A stretch of 64,000 bases of DNA from Streptomyces rhizoryzae (GCF_023155275.1 NZ_JALMUV010000027.1:1-64000), one strand, 5' to 3'; positions 16,472-25,056 are shown, counted from the first letter of the stretch. The notes: generated by a model not told the origin, from the letters alone. Program-made: numbers and translations.

Positions 16472-17545
16472 TCACACCCCGGCCCGACGTGTGGCCTCCC
16501 CGGCGGAGGAAGCGGCACCGGTGCGTGAACCGGCGCCGCGTGCCGATTCCGACGGGGCCGTAGGGGCCGCCGATGCCGACGGGTTCGGCGAGTTCGGTGA
16601 GTTCGCCGAGTCGGCCGGGTCGGATACGGCCACCGGGTCGGAGCTGCCGCTGGAGTCGGATGCGGCGTCCGGGTCGGAGTCCGGCTCGCCGAACCAGGCG
16701 ACGGCGACGGCCCCGGCCACTGCGACCACGAAGCCGAGGATCGCCACCCACGCGAACCCAGGACGAGAGGAGTCACCCAGCCACAGCACCCCGAGGATGC
16801 CCGGCACCACGGTTTCGCCCACCACCAGCGCTGCGGTGGCGCCGTTCACCGAACCGATCTGCAGGGCCACGGTGTGGAGATACATCCCGCCCACGCCCGC
16901 CACCAGGATCGCGTACAGCGCCGGATCGCCGAGGAGGGACGGCAGATGGAACGGGTCCACACCGTTCAGTACCCGCACGCCGACACCGAGCGCGCCGAAG
17001 CCCAGACCGGAGAGCAGACCCGCCAGGATCGCGGCCCGCCCGCCGAGCAGGCGCACGATCAGGGTGCCGCCGCCGATGATCACGATCGAGGCGATCAGCA
17101 GCCACCAATGGGTGCTGAGGGGCGTATGGCCGCTGCCTTCCGGTCCGGCGGCGGTGGCCAGCAGGACCAGCGCCGAGCAGACGACGGCGATGGAGGCCCA
17201 CTCGGGCCGGGTCAGACGGATGTTGAGGAGCTTGATGCTCAGGACGGCGGTGATCACGAGGTTCGCGCTGATCACGGTCTGGGAGAGGAACAGGGGCAGC
17301 AACCGTGCGGCCAGCGCGCCCAGCGCGAAGCCTATGAAGTCCAGCCCGGTGCCGACCATGAATTCCCACGTCACGGCGGCCTTCGCGGTCGAGGACAGGC
17401 TGGGGCCGCCGTGCTGGGTGACGCCGCTGGAGGAAGCCTTGGCCGCCTCCCGGCGGGCGGACTTCCGCGAACCCACCGCCTGCAGGACCGATCCCGTGCC
17501 GTAGCAGGCGGATGCCGCCACGGCCGTCAGAAGGCCGATGATCAC
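16472..17545 (-). CDS. DMT-superfamily (EamA-like) transporter
   Basis: A 357-residue membrane protein with about nine or ten helices arranged as two EamA-like halves, beginning MIIGLLTAVAASACYGTGSVLQAVGSR. This type of actinobacterial DMT protein is usually annotated as an integral membrane or magnesium/metabolite transporter; the substrate is not readable from sequence. The last ~75 residues are a Ser/Asp/Pro-rich disordered tail (SDPDAASDSSGSSDP). GTG 17545 is the first codon of the membrane segment and follows CGGAGC. A 12-base AT palindrome about 90 bases upstream may be its operator. Confidence 0.75.
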   Translation of the reverse strand: MIIGLLTAVAASACYGTGSVLQAVGSRKSARREAAKASSSGVTQHGGPSLSSTAKAAVTWEFMVGTGLDFIGFALGALAARLLPLFLSQTVISANLVITAVLSIKLLNIRLTRPEWASIAVVCSALVLLATAAGPEGSGHTPLSTHWWLLIASIVIIGGGTLIVRLLGGRAAILAGLLSGLGFGALGVGVRVLNGVDPFHLPSLLGDPALYAILVAGVGGMYLHTVALQIGSVNGATAALVVGETVVPGILGVLWLGDSSRPGFAWVAILGFVVAVAGAVAVAWFGEPDSDPDAASDSSGSSDPVAVSDPADSANSPNSPNPSASAAPTAPSESARGAGSRTGAASSAGEATRRAGV

Positions 17546-17922
17546 CGAGAGCTCCGTTCGCGCGCCGCATTACCCGTTCATTACCTGGATTGGCAGACGT
17601 GCATTTCGGGAGGGGAGTTGCCTCGCGGGGCAAAAAGATCTTTTGCAGCCAGGAGAAAGGGGTCGGGGCGAGACCAGGGCGGGGCGGGCCTGGCCTTGGT
17701 GGTGGGCGAGCGGGAATCCGACCGGCTCCCGGAGCCGGACGGCAGGTCGACGGGGCCAATTCCTTTCCCTGCGGGACGCCGAGGCACGGGGCCGGAAAGG
17801 GCCTCATCGCGCGGCGTCGCCCCCCCCGCGCCGCCGGCACCCCACACCCCCGGCACCGCCCTCCCACCGCCGGCCCTCGGCGGGGTCGTCCGTCCCACGG
17901 GCCGCAAGGGCCGCCGCTGTGT
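17546..17922. other. gene-free gap with AT-rich palindrome
   Basis: No convincing gene in 377 bases. The notable element is AAAAGATCTTTT at 17633-17644, a perfect palindrome in an otherwise GC-rich region, extended as CAAAAAGATCTTTTG. It is upstream of the leftward DMT transporter. The rest is C-rich spacer toward the end of the LOG-family gene. Confidence 0.5.
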
Positions 17923-19119
17923 TCAGCGCCCCTCGGCGGATGCGGTCTCGGCCGCCAGGCGGGTCAGTGCCTCCGGGACCTCGTCGACCGAATCGACCAG
18001 AGCGATCCGGGACGCCATCGGACGGCCTGCCGAGAGGGTCTGGAGCAGGGGCCAGGCCGGCAGCTCGGAGGTCCAGTGCCGGCGGTCCACCAGCACCATC
18101 GGGGTCGGTCCACCGCACGTCCGGTAGTAGTTCAGGGTGGCGGCGTCGAAGACCTCCTGGACCGTCCCCGCCGCACCCGGGAGAAACACCAGCCCGGCGT
18201 TCGACCGCGCCAGCAAGCCTTCCTCCCGCAGTGCGTTGACGAAGTACTTCGCGATGTGGGAGGCGAAGGCGTTCGGCGGTTCGTGACCGTAGAACCACGT
18301 GGGCATGGCCACGGACGGGCCGCCGCCCGGCCGACTGCGCAGCACCTCGAAAGCCGCGCGGGCCCACCGGGTGACCGAGGGGCCGGTGTGCGGCGTCCCG
18401 GCGAGGAGTTCGAGTGCCGTGTCGAGCGCGGCGTCCTCGAAGGGGGCGGTGTACGCGCCGAGGTTCGCCGCCTCCATCGCGCCGGGGCCGCCCCCGGTCG
18501 CCACGGTCAGGCCCTCACGGCTGAGGCGGCGCCCGAGCCTGGCAGCGCCCGCGTAGGCGGCCGACCCGCGTTCCATGACGTGCCCACCCAGCACCCCGAC
18601 GACGCGTGCGCCGGCGAGATGGGCGTCCAGGGCGTCCGAGACGGTGTCGTCGTGGATGCTGCGCAACATCCCGGCGACCACGTCACCGGTCGCCTTGGTC
18701 TCCTGGTACCAGCGGTAGGCCCGGGCGTCCGGAGTGGCGTCGTAACCGGCGTCGAACAGCCCGGAGTAGAGCTCGTCCGGCGCGTAGAGCGCGCCGCGGT
18801 ACGGGTCGAACGGCAGGCCGGGCACCGGAGGGAAGACCAGTGCGCCTCCGGCGCGCACCTTGGCGGCGGCGTCCGGTTCCATCACGCAGCCGAGGAAGAC
18901 GGAGTCCACGGTCTCCGTGCTGAGCAGCGCGAACGTACGGTCCGAGAGATCGAGGGACTGGAGGTGGTACCCGGAGAGGCTGCCGGTCGCGGCGACCCGG
19001 TCGAACTCGGCGAGCGAGGTGATCTCATGGCCGCGCTCGCGGGGGACGCGGGACAGCGGAGGCTGTGTGTGCGGTTGCATACCCATGTGCGTCAGCATGC
19101 CCGCACAGCATGTCCGCAC
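17923..19119 (-). CDS. LOG-family nucleotide-binding protein
   Basis: Up to 398 residues. The Rossmann-like LOG/lysine-decarboxylase-like core is seen in GVLGGHVMERG, ATGGGPGAMEAANLGAY and LPGAAGTVQEVFD; the last two correspond to the family's GGGxGxME and PGGxGTxxE motifs, with the second Gly replaced by Ala. LOG proteins include phosphoribohydrolases acting on nucleoside 5'-monophosphates, but this long form (about 130 extra N-terminal residues) is usually only called Rossmann-fold nucleotide-binding protein. The start is uncertain: 19119, 19098 and 19080 are all possible and none has a good ribosome site. It follows the MarR-family gene almost without a gap, so the two are likely co-transcribed. 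Confidence 0.75.
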   Translation of the reverse strand: MRTCCAGMLTHMGMQPHTQPPLSRVPRERGHEITSLAEFDRVAATGSLSGYHLQSLDLSDRTFALLSTETVDSVFLGCVMEPDAAAKVRAGGALVFPPVPGLPFDPYRGALYAPDELYSGLFDAGYDATPDARAYRWYQETKATGDVVAGMLRSIHDDTVSDALDAHLAGARVVGVLGGHVMERGSAAYAGAARLGRRLSREGLTVATGGGPGAMEAANLGAYTAPFEDAALDTALELLAGTPHTGPSVTRWARAAFEVLRSRPGGGPSVAMPTWFYGHEPPNAFASHIAKYFVNALREEGLLARSNAGLVFLPGAAGTVQEVFDAATLNYYRTCGGPTPMVLVDRRHWTSELPAWPLLQTLSAGRPMASRIALVDSVDEVPEALTRLAAETASAEGR

Positions 19120-19120
19120 G

Positions 19121-19528
19121 TCAGATCCGCAAGGAGTTGATCAGCGGTCCGAGGAGGCCGTCTTCGGCGGCGGAGTCGAGTGCGGTGCGCAGTGCGGCGT
19201 CGTACGTCGGGCGTGCCCTGCCCTGAACTTCGCGGCCCTCGTCGGTGATGACGCTGTAGACACCCCGCCGGTCGTCGGGGCAGAGGTCGCGCCGGGTCAG
19301 GCCGGACGACTCCAGCCGGGAGGCCAGCCGGCTGACCGAACTCTGATTCAGCCCGATCAGATCGGCGAGCTCCTGCATCCGCAGTTCGCCGTCCTCCGCC
19401 TCGGCCAGCCGGGCCAGCGCGCGGTACTCGGAGAGGCCGAGCCGGTGGTGCTGCTGCAGGGCCTTCGCCAATTCCTGCTCGACACGGGTGTGCAGTGCCC
19501 CGAACCGGTCCCAGTGCTCCGCGTCCAT
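19121..19528 (-). CDS. MarR-family transcriptional regulator
   Basis: A 135-residue winged-helix regulator. The DNA-binding region reads LSEYRALARLAEAEDGELRMQELADLIGLNQSSVSRLASRLESSG and the wing contains DDRRGVYSVITDEG, both standard for MarR. It is divergent from the RidA-like gene and co-directional with the LOG-family gene. By family habit it probably represses the divergent gene and itself, responding to a small ligand. The 172-base intergenic region contains repeated ATGCAT boxes that could be its operator. Confidence 0.9.
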   Translation of the reverse strand: MDAEHWDRFGALHTRVEQELAKALQQHHRLGLSEYRALARLAEAEDGELRMQELADLIGLNQSSVSRLASRLESSGLTRRDLCPDDRRGVYSVITDEGREVQGRARPTYDAALRTALDSAAEDGLLGPLINSLRI

Positions 19529-19616
19529 CGTCGTCCGCTTCTCCGTCGCTTCTGTCGCTTCCGCCGCCGGTCGACTCCGGCGTCTCCGGCGCCTTTCGCA
19601 GTGTTTTCGCTGAGCT

Positions 19617-19680
19617 CTTGACAGCAGCCTACATGCGCCTGAAACTTATGTATGTGCATGCAAGAGATGCATGGACATGG
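19617..19680 (+). promoter_or_regulatory. promoter/operator candidate upstream of the RidA-like gene
   Basis: TTGACA at 19618-19623 is a perfect -35 hexamer; GAAACT at 19641-19646 is a weak -10 at 17 bases. Just downstream, TGCATGCA (19655-19662) and ATGCAT (19667-19672) form overlapping palindromic boxes, a plausible MarR operator overlapping the transcript start. Confidence 0.35.
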
Positions 19681-19700
19681 ACTGCGAAGGGGGAAGCGTG

Positions 19701-20138
19701 ATGTCGACGCCGGGTGTTGTCGAGGCCGTTGCGGAGGAGGCCGGGGGTGTGCGGGGGATTCAGCGGATCGCGACCACGCCGGATTGGTACGAGCCGTACA
19801 GGATCTCTCAGGCCATCAAGGCGGGCGGGCTGATCCACGTGTCCGGTCAGGCGGGAATCGACGAGCGGGGGCGGACCGTCTCCGACGACTTCTCGGCCCA
19901 GGGCCGCCAGGCGTTCCGGAATGTGGAGCGGGTGCTGGCCGAGGCGGGGGCGTCCCTGGCGGACGTGGTGAAGGTCGGCATCTTCGTCACGGACATGGCT
20001 GCCGCCCTCCCCCATGTCATCACCCTGCGCGAGGAGTTCCTGTCGCAGCCCTACCCGGCGGACACCCTGCTCGAAGTCTCGTCACTGGCTCAGCCGGAGT
20101 GGCGAATAGAGGTCGAAGTCACCGCCCTGGCCCGCTGA
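19701..20138 (+). CDS. RidA/YjgF-family protein
   Basis: A 145-residue protein of the RidA (YER057c/UK114) superfamily, whose archetype hydrolyses reactive enamine/imine intermediates from PLP enzymes. Family features: YRISQAIKAGGLIHVSGQAGID near residue 30, NVERVLAEAGASLADVVKVGIFVTD in the middle. The archetypal RidA arginine segment (RCARVEV-type) is replaced by PEWRIEVEVTALA, so this may be a Rid2/Rid5-like subgroup. ATG 19701 is preceded by AAGGGGGAAG; an in-frame start 30 bases upstream is less likely. Divergent from the MarR regulator, probably its target. Confidence 0.85.
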   Translation: MSTPGVVEAVAEEAGGVRGIQRIATTPDWYEPYRISQAIKAGGLIHVSGQAGIDERGRTVSDDFSAQGRQAFRNVERVLAEAGASLADVVKVGIFVTDMAAALPHVITLREEFLSQPYPADTLLEVSSLAQPEWRIEVEVTALAR

Positions 20139-20993
20139 CCCGCGCTCCCGGGCCGGCCGTCGGCCCGTCCGTACAGGGTCGCGTCGCCAACGCCACCCGG
20201 CCTCCGCCCGGCGCGAGTCGCCCGGCCTCGGCCTCAGCAGTGAAACCCGCCCGGCCTCGGCGTCACCAACCAGCCGCCACCGGTCACCGGCCCGTCAACG
20301 TCCTTACACCAGCCAACGCCGCCGAGTCGGCCAACGCTGCTGCCCGGGCACCCGAACGGGCCGCCGCGCCACCCCACCCCACCTCACCCCACCCCACCTC
20401 ATCCCGCCTCGGCTCGCGCAGCCTGTCGTCGACACCCGCCCCGCCGCAGTTCGCCACCCCGTCCGCCGGTCCAACACGCCTGGCTGCCCCCGGAGTTCCC
20501 GCCACTCCACGGCACGCCCTGCACCCTTCCGCCGCCCCTTACGTTCCGACGCGCGCCGACGACCCTCCCGGAACCCACGCCCGCATACCCCAGCCGCCGC
20601 CGACCCCAGGAGCCCAGCCCCCCGTCACCCCAAGCCCACCGACACCGACCCGCAACCGCCCCCACCACTCACAGACCCGCCCAGAACCCTCCACGTCCAC
20701 CCGGACACGCGGCCCGCCCCAACCAGCCAACTCGACGCCCCGCCGACCGGACGCCACCGGCACCGCCAAACAAGCAAAGCCGAGCGAGACAAGCCAAGAA
20801 AGGAGCTCACCAAGCCCCTCGGCGCCGACACCACATCGCCGCCCCCCTCAATCGCTGACAACACCCACCGCACCGAGGCCAATCACCCGCCCCACCCAGG
20901 CGCCCGTCATCCAGCCACCCGCTCACCCCAGGCACCCGCCACCCCAGCCGTCCGCCACCCCCACACCGTCACCCGCCCGCGCCCTGCCCGCCG
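20139..20993. other. 855-base C/A-rich region without a recognisable gene
   Basis: The + strand here is strikingly rich in C and A (runs such as CCACCCCACCTCACCCC around 20371-20400) and poor in G and T. One frame stays open throughout, but its product is a featureless Pro/Thr/Ser/Ala string with no start, ribosome site or domain, so I do not call it a gene. Possible readings are a decayed gene, a long untranslated spacer, or the far end of the leftward ABC transporter transcript. Confidence 0.5.
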
Positions 20994-22169
20994 CTACTGC
21001 ACCAGGGGAAGCGTCGCCATTTCCGCGACGGTCCAGGTGAGGGGGCCCAGGACGAGGAGGAGGGCGAGGGTGCGGAGGGCGGTGGCGCGGTGGAGGACGG
21101 AGGCGGTGGCGCCGAGGCGGCGCAGGGCGGCCGTGGTGCGGGCGCGGGCGGCCCGCGATTCGGCGGTGGCGGTGAGGGCGCTGACGGTGACGCAGGCCAG
21201 GACGACGGCCGTACCGACCGCGGTGAACGGGCCCGGGGGCCGGGCGGGGGCGGCCTCGTACACCGTGACGGCGGCGTAGGCGGCCGAGGCGACGGCGCAC
21301 AGGACACCGAGCGGGCGGCCCAGGCGGCGGGCCTCCTCCTGGAGGACGCGGCCGGACAGCAGCCGCAGGGCACCGGGGCGGCCCGTGCACAGCAGCTGGC
21401 CCGACAGGTACACCAGGCCGGGGCCGGCCAGGGCGAGGCCGAAGGCGGCGAGGGCCCAGCCGGCCAGGACGCCGGGAGGGCTGCCGATCAGCCTGCCGGG
21501 CAGCGGCGGCAGTCCGCCGTGGGCGCCGGGGGCGGGAGAGGTGTAGGACTCGATGGCCAGGCCCGCGGCGGTCAGGGCGACGCCCCACGGCAGGCCGGTG
21601 GGGGCCGTCCGGGCGGCCGGGGCGGGGGGCTCGACGACGCCCGGTTCGGTACGGGGGCGCAGGGCGATGGCGGTGGCCGCCGCGGCGGTCAGCGGGACGA
21701 GGGACAGCAGCAGGAGGGCGCCGAGCAGCGGGACCGGGTGGCCGGCGCCGAGCAGGCCGGGCTCGACGCGGCGGGAGCCGGCGGCCTCCGCGGCACCGCC
21801 GAGGTCGCCGCGGAGCGCGAAGAAGGCGATGAGCGAGAGGAGGGCGCCGAGGGCGCAGGAGAGTGCGGTGGAGGCCGCGGCGAGCAGAGTGAGCCGGACG
21901 GGGCCCAGGCCGGCGGCGTTCATCCCGCGCTGGAGGCGGGCCGCAGGGTCCGTACGGGCCACCGAGACGGCGAGCTGGGCGGTGGCCGCGAGCGGAACGG
22001 CGCACCACAGGAGCCGGGCCAGGGAGGCGCCGGTCGTGGCCGGGTGGGCGGCGGCGTGGCCCAGGGCGGCGAGGACCAGGAAGCCGGTGCCGGCCGCGGC
22101 GGCGGCGACAAGGAGGCGGCGCAGCAGGACGAGGGGGTGAGCGCCACGGGCTAGACGGAGAGCGAGCAC
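20994..22169 (-). CDS. ABC transporter permease (FtsX/MacB-like remnant form)
   Basis: A 391-residue protein with about eight to ten membrane helices, beginning VLALRLARGAHPLVLLRR. It is encoded with an ATPase and has the pattern of an exporter permease with two clusters of helices; the SALTATAESRAARARTTAALRRLGA segment near residue 320 resembles the cytoplasmic coupling region of FtsX-type permeases, where a conserved RRxELAxLRxLG-like stretch precedes a helix. GTG 22169 overlaps the ATPase gene by 19 bases and follows a GGAAAGCAGGGAAG ribosome region. Substrate unknown. Confidence 0.7.
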   Translation of the reverse strand: MLALRLARGAHPLVLLRRLLVAAAAAGTGFLVLAALGHAAAHPATTGASLARLLWCAVPLAATAQLAVSVARTDPAARLQRGMNAAGLGPVRLTLLAAASTALSCALGALLSLIAFFALRGDLGGAAEAAGSRRVEPGLLGAGHPVPLLGALLLLSLVPLTAAAATAIALRPRTEPGVVEPPAPAARTAPTGLPWGVALTAAGLAIESYTSPAPGAHGGLPPLPGRLIGSPPGVLAGWALAAFGLALAGPGLVYLSGQLLCTGRPGALRLLSGRVLQEEARRLGRPLGVLCAVASAAYAAVTVYEAAPARPPGPFTAVGTAVVLACVTVSALTATAESRAARARTTAALRRLGATASVLHRATALRTLALLLVLGPLTWTVAEMATLPLVQ

Positions 22170-22891
22170 GCTTCCCTGCTTTCCTCGTCGGGGGCGTCGG
22201 CGGTCTCGGGGGTGGCGCCCGAGCGGCGGCCGTCGAGGAGCGCGATGGTGCGGTCGGCGAGCGCGGCGACCTGGGGGTCGTAGGTGGCCAGGATCACCGT
22301 GATGCGGTGCGAGCGGGCCGCGGTGGTCAGGGTGCGCAGCACCTGGGTGCCGTCGGCGGTGTGCAGGGGGGCGGTCGGTTCGTCGGCGAAGAGCACCTGC
22401 GGGGTGGTGGCCAGGGCGCGGGCGACGGCGACGCGCTGCCGCTGGGACTGGTCGAGGCGGGCGGGCCGGTGGCGGGCGCACATGCCGACGTCGAGGCGTT
22501 CGAGCCACTCGTGGGCGGTGTGCTTGGCGGCGCGGTGGCCGGTGCCGCGGAGCAGGAGGGGGAGGGCGGCGTTCTCCCAGGCGGTGAGTTCGGGGACGAG
22601 GTGGGGTTCGGTGTCGATCCAGCCGAACCGGTCCAGACGCAGCCGTTCGCGGCTGGGGGAGGAGAGGGTGTGGACGGCGGCGTCGCGGAACCACACCTCG
22701 CCCTCGGTGGGGACGAGCTGGCCGGAAAGGCACTTCAGAAGGGTGGTCTTACCGCTGCCGCGGGGGCCGGTGACGGCGAGGATCTCGCCCTCGCGGACGC
22801 CGAGGGAGACCCCGGTGAGGGCGGCGGTGGCGCCGTGCATGTGGTGCAGGCCGCGGGCCCGGAGAACGTCGTTGTCAGGCGGGGCCACCAT
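22151..22891 (-). CDS. ABC transporter ATPase with non-canonical motifs
   Basis: A 246-residue LolD/MacB-like ABC ATPase. Walker A (GPRGSGKTT) and Walker B with catalytic Glu (VLFADEPT) are intact. Other key motifs differ: the LSGGQ signature reads LDQSQRQR, the D-loop reads APLHTADG instead of ALD, and the H-switch His is Tyr (ATYDPQ). Such a protein may bind ATP with little turnover or act as an asymmetric or regulatory subunit. ATG 22891 follows GAGAGGTG; an upstream in-frame start at 22966 is less likely. Co-transcribed with the overlapping permease gene. Confidence 0.8.
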   Translation of the reverse strand: MVAPPDNDVLRARGLHHMHGATAALTGVSLGVREGEILAVTGPRGSGKTTLLKCLSGQLVPTEGEVWFRDAAVHTLSSPSRERLRLDRFGWIDTEPHLVPELTAWENAALPLLLRGTGHRAAKHTAHEWLERLDVGMCARHRPARLDQSQRQRVAVARALATTPQVLFADEPTAPLHTADGTQVLRTLTTAARSHRITVILATYDPQVAALADRTIALLDGRRSGATPETADAPDEESREACSLSV

Positions 22892-22991
22892 CTGCACACC
22901 TCTCGCTTGTTCGCTGCCGTTCCCCCGGCCGGGGGAACGACCACGGAGGGTATCGGTCACCAGCACGGTAAGGAATCGCGTCCCCGGTCAT

Positions 22992-23060
22992 TTGTGGCTC
23001 GGCAGCCACAACGGCCCAGATTCACTCCTCTGGGTGAGGGTGAGCGAATCCGGGCCGTTG
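22992..23060 (-). terminator. double hairpin after the aminotransferase gene
   Basis: Read leftward, arms 23060-23042 and 23027-23009 form a 19-bp stem with two G-U pairs. Immediately downstream, 23011-23004 and 22999-22992 form a perfect 8-bp stem with a 4-base loop. The two share three bases, so they compete slightly. This ends the Lrp-aminotransferase transcript. Confidence 0.75.
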
Positions 23061-23109
23061 GGGGAGGGTATTCAGTTGTTGCTCAGGGCGCCGGGAGGCG
23101 ACGCGAGGA

Positions 23110-24471
23110 TCAGAGCTTGGTCCACGCCTCGGTGAGGACGGAGCGCAGGATCTGCTCGATCTCGTCGAAGACCGGCTGGTCCGCGATCAGCGGCGGGGCC
23201 AGCTGGATGACCGGGTCGCCACGGTCGTCGGCGCGGCAGTAGAGGCCGTTGTCGTACAGCGCCTTCGAGAGGAAGCCGTAGAGGACGCGCTCGGTCTCCT
23301 CGTCGTTGAAGGACTCCTTGGTGGCCTTGTCCTTGACGAGCTCGATGCCGTAGAAGAAGCCGTTGCCGCGGACGTCGCCGACGATCGGCAGGTCGTGCAG
23401 CCGCTGCAGGGTGCTGAGGAAGTCGCCCTCGTTGTCCAGCACGTGCTGGTTGAGGCCCTCGCGCTCGAAGATGTCGAAGTTCGCCAGCGCCACGGCCGAG
23501 GAGACCGGGTGGCCGCCGAAGGTGTAGCCGTGCAGGAAGGTGTTGTCGCCCTTGTAGAACGGCTCGGCGAGGCGGTCGGAGACGATGCAGGCGCCGATCG
23601 GGGAGTAGCCCGAGGTCATGCCCTTGGCGCAGGTGATCATGTCCGGGATGTAGTCGAACTTGTCACAGGCGAACATGGTGCCCAGGCGGCCGAAGGCGCA
23701 GATGGTCTCGTCGGAGACGAGCAGCACGTCGTACTGGTCGCAGATCTCGCGGACCCGCTGGAAGTAGCCGGGGGGCGGCGGGAAGCAGCCGCCGGCGTTC
23801 TGCACCGGCTCCAGGAAGACCGCGGCGACGGTCTCCGGGCCCTCGAAGAGGATCTGCTGCTCGATCTGGTCGGCGGCCCAGCGGCCGAACGCCTCGGGGT
23901 CGTCGCCGTGGATCGGGGCGCGGTAGATGTTGGTGTTCGGCACCTTGTGCGCGCCGGGGACCAGCGGCTCGAAGGGGGCCTTCAGGCCGGGCAGGCCGGT
24001 GATCGACAGGGCGCCCTGCGGGGTGCCGTGGTAGGCCACCGCGCGGGATATCACCTTGTACTTGGTGTGCTTGCCCTGGAGCTTGAAGTACTGCTTGGCG
24101 AGCTTCCAGGCGGTTTCGACGGCCTCGCCGCCACCGGTGGTGAAGAAGACCTTGTTGAGGTCGCCCGGCGCGTAGTGCGCCAGGCGCTCGGCCAGCTCCA
24201 CGGCCTTGGGGTGGGCGTAGGACCACACGGGGAAGAAGGCCAGTTCCTGGGCCTGCTTGTAGGCGGTCTCGGCGAGCTCCACGCGGCCGTGGCCGGCGTT
24301 GACCACGAAGAGGCCGGCGAGGCCGTCGATGTAGCGCTTGCCCTTGTCGTCGTAGATGTTGGTGCCCTCACCGCGCACGATCGTGGGCACGGGGGCGTTC
24401 TCGTACGACGACATGCGGGTGAAGTGCATCCACAGGTGGTCGTACGCCGTCTTGGAGAGGTCGGCGCTCAT
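23110..24471 (-). CDS. class III aminotransferase, probably putrescine/omega-amine transaminase
   Basis: PLP-dependent fold-type I transaminase of 453 residues. It likely moves the amino group of putrescine or another diamine to pyruvate or 2-oxoglutarate, giving an aminoaldehyde for the neighbouring dehydrogenase. Visible landmarks: TGGGEAVETAWKLAKQY (phosphate cup), the cofactor-binding SRAVAYHGTPQGALS region, the Asp of LLVSDETICAFGR and the Schiff-base Lys in TCAKGMTSGYSPIG (near residue 285). It starts 2 bases after the Lrp-family regulator stop. Among Streptomyces, such an enzyme at this locus is linked to polyamine catabolism; beta-alanine or taurine-type substrates are the alternative. 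Confidence 0.88.
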   Translation of the reverse strand: MSADLSKTAYDHLWMHFTRMSSYENAPVPTIVRGEGTNIYDDKGKRYIDGLAGLFVVNAGHGRVELAETAYKQAQELAFFPVWSYAHPKAVELAERLAHYAPGDLNKVFFTTGGGEAVETAWKLAKQYFKLQGKHTKYKVISRAVAYHGTPQGALSITGLPGLKAPFEPLVPGAHKVPNTNIYRAPIHGDDPEAFGRWAADQIEQQILFEGPETVAAVFLEPVQNAGGCFPPPPGYFQRVREICDQYDVLLVSDETICAFGRLGTMFACDKFDYIPDMITCAKGMTSGYSPIGACIVSDRLAEPFYKGDNTFLHGYTFGGHPVSSAVALANFDIFEREGLNQHVLDNEGDFLSTLQRLHDLPIVGDVRGNGFFYGIELVKDKATKESFNDEETERVLYGFLSKALYDNGLYCRADDRGDPVIQLAPPLIADQPVFDEIEQILRSVLTEAWTKL

Positions 24472-24473
24472 TG

Positions 24474-24947
24474 CTATCTCGTTCCCCAGGTGTAGGTCTG
24501 CTTCCGGAGCTTGAGGTACACGAAGCTCTCGGTGGATCGGACGCCGGGAAGCGTGCGGATCCGCTTGTTGATCATTTGCAGAAGGTGGTCGTCGTCCTCG
24601 CAGACGATCTCGATGAGGAGATCGAAGGAACCTGCCGTCATGACGACGTACTCGACTTCTTCCATGGTCGTCAGGGCGTCGGCCACGGGGTCGAGGTCAC
24701 CCTCGACGTTGATGCCGACCATTGCCTGCCGGCGGAAACCGACCGTGAGGGGGTCGGTGACCGCGACGATCTGCATCACGCCTTGGTCGAGCAGCTTCTG
24801 TACGCGCTGGCGTACCGCCGCCTCGGACAGGCCGACGGCCTTGCCGATCGCGGCGTACGGACGGCGCCCGTCCTCCTGGAGCTGCTCGATGATCGCCAGG
24901 GAGACGGAGTCGATCGACGGAGTGCCGTTTCTGTCACGAGTGGCCAC
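24474..24947 (-). CDS. Lrp/AsnC-family transcriptional regulator
   Basis: A 157-residue feast/famine regulator. The N-terminal helix-turn-helix (SIDSVSLAIIEQLQEDGRRPYAAIGKAVGLSEAAVRQRVQKLLDQG) is followed by a RAM ligand-binding domain (about residues 70-150). GTG 24947 follows AGGGA and fits the family N-terminus (TRDRNGTPSID). It is co-transcribed with the polyamine-type aminotransferase (2-base gap) and divergent from the first aldehyde dehydrogenase. It is the obvious candidate for the repeated TTGTTG-type elements between 24998 and 25039 and at 30397-30420. Ligand presumably a polyamine or related amino acid. Confidence 0.92.
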   Translation of the reverse strand: MATRDRNGTPSIDSVSLAIIEQLQEDGRRPYAAIGKAVGLSEAAVRQRVQKLLDQGVMQIVAVTDPLTVGFRRQAMVGINVEGDLDPVADALTTMEEVEYVVMTAGSFDLLIEIVCEDDDHLLQMINKRIRTLPGVRSTESFVYLKLRKQTYTWGTR

Positions 24948-24997
24948 GTCCCTCACTGTGCACGAGGTTCGACGGTATGGCAACCCCGATTCGATGA

Positions 24998-25039
24998 AAT
25001 CAGTTGTTGATCGAGGGAGATTTCACTGATTCCGTTGTT
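24998..25039. promoter_or_regulatory. operator candidate, polyamine regulon site 1
   Basis: AATCAGTTGTTGATCG at 24998-25013 and TGATTCCGTTGTT at 25027-25039. The GTTGTT cores are 31 bases apart (three helical turns), between the divergent Lrp-family and aldehyde dehydrogenase genes and just upstream of the -35 hexamer at 25057. Both elements recur at 30397-30420. Confidence 0.6.
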
Positions 25040-25056
25040 CGAACGGTGTGGGTGTG

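Noticed and set aside
17590..19140. Rightward open frame opposite the LOG-family gene
   Set aside because: Antisense to a gene with clear Rossmann motifs; no credible start.
19652..21040. Open + frame through the C/A-rich region, starting within the RidA-like gene
   Set aside because: Product is a featureless Pro/Thr/Ser string and the beginning is out of frame with the RidA-like gene; no ribosome site.
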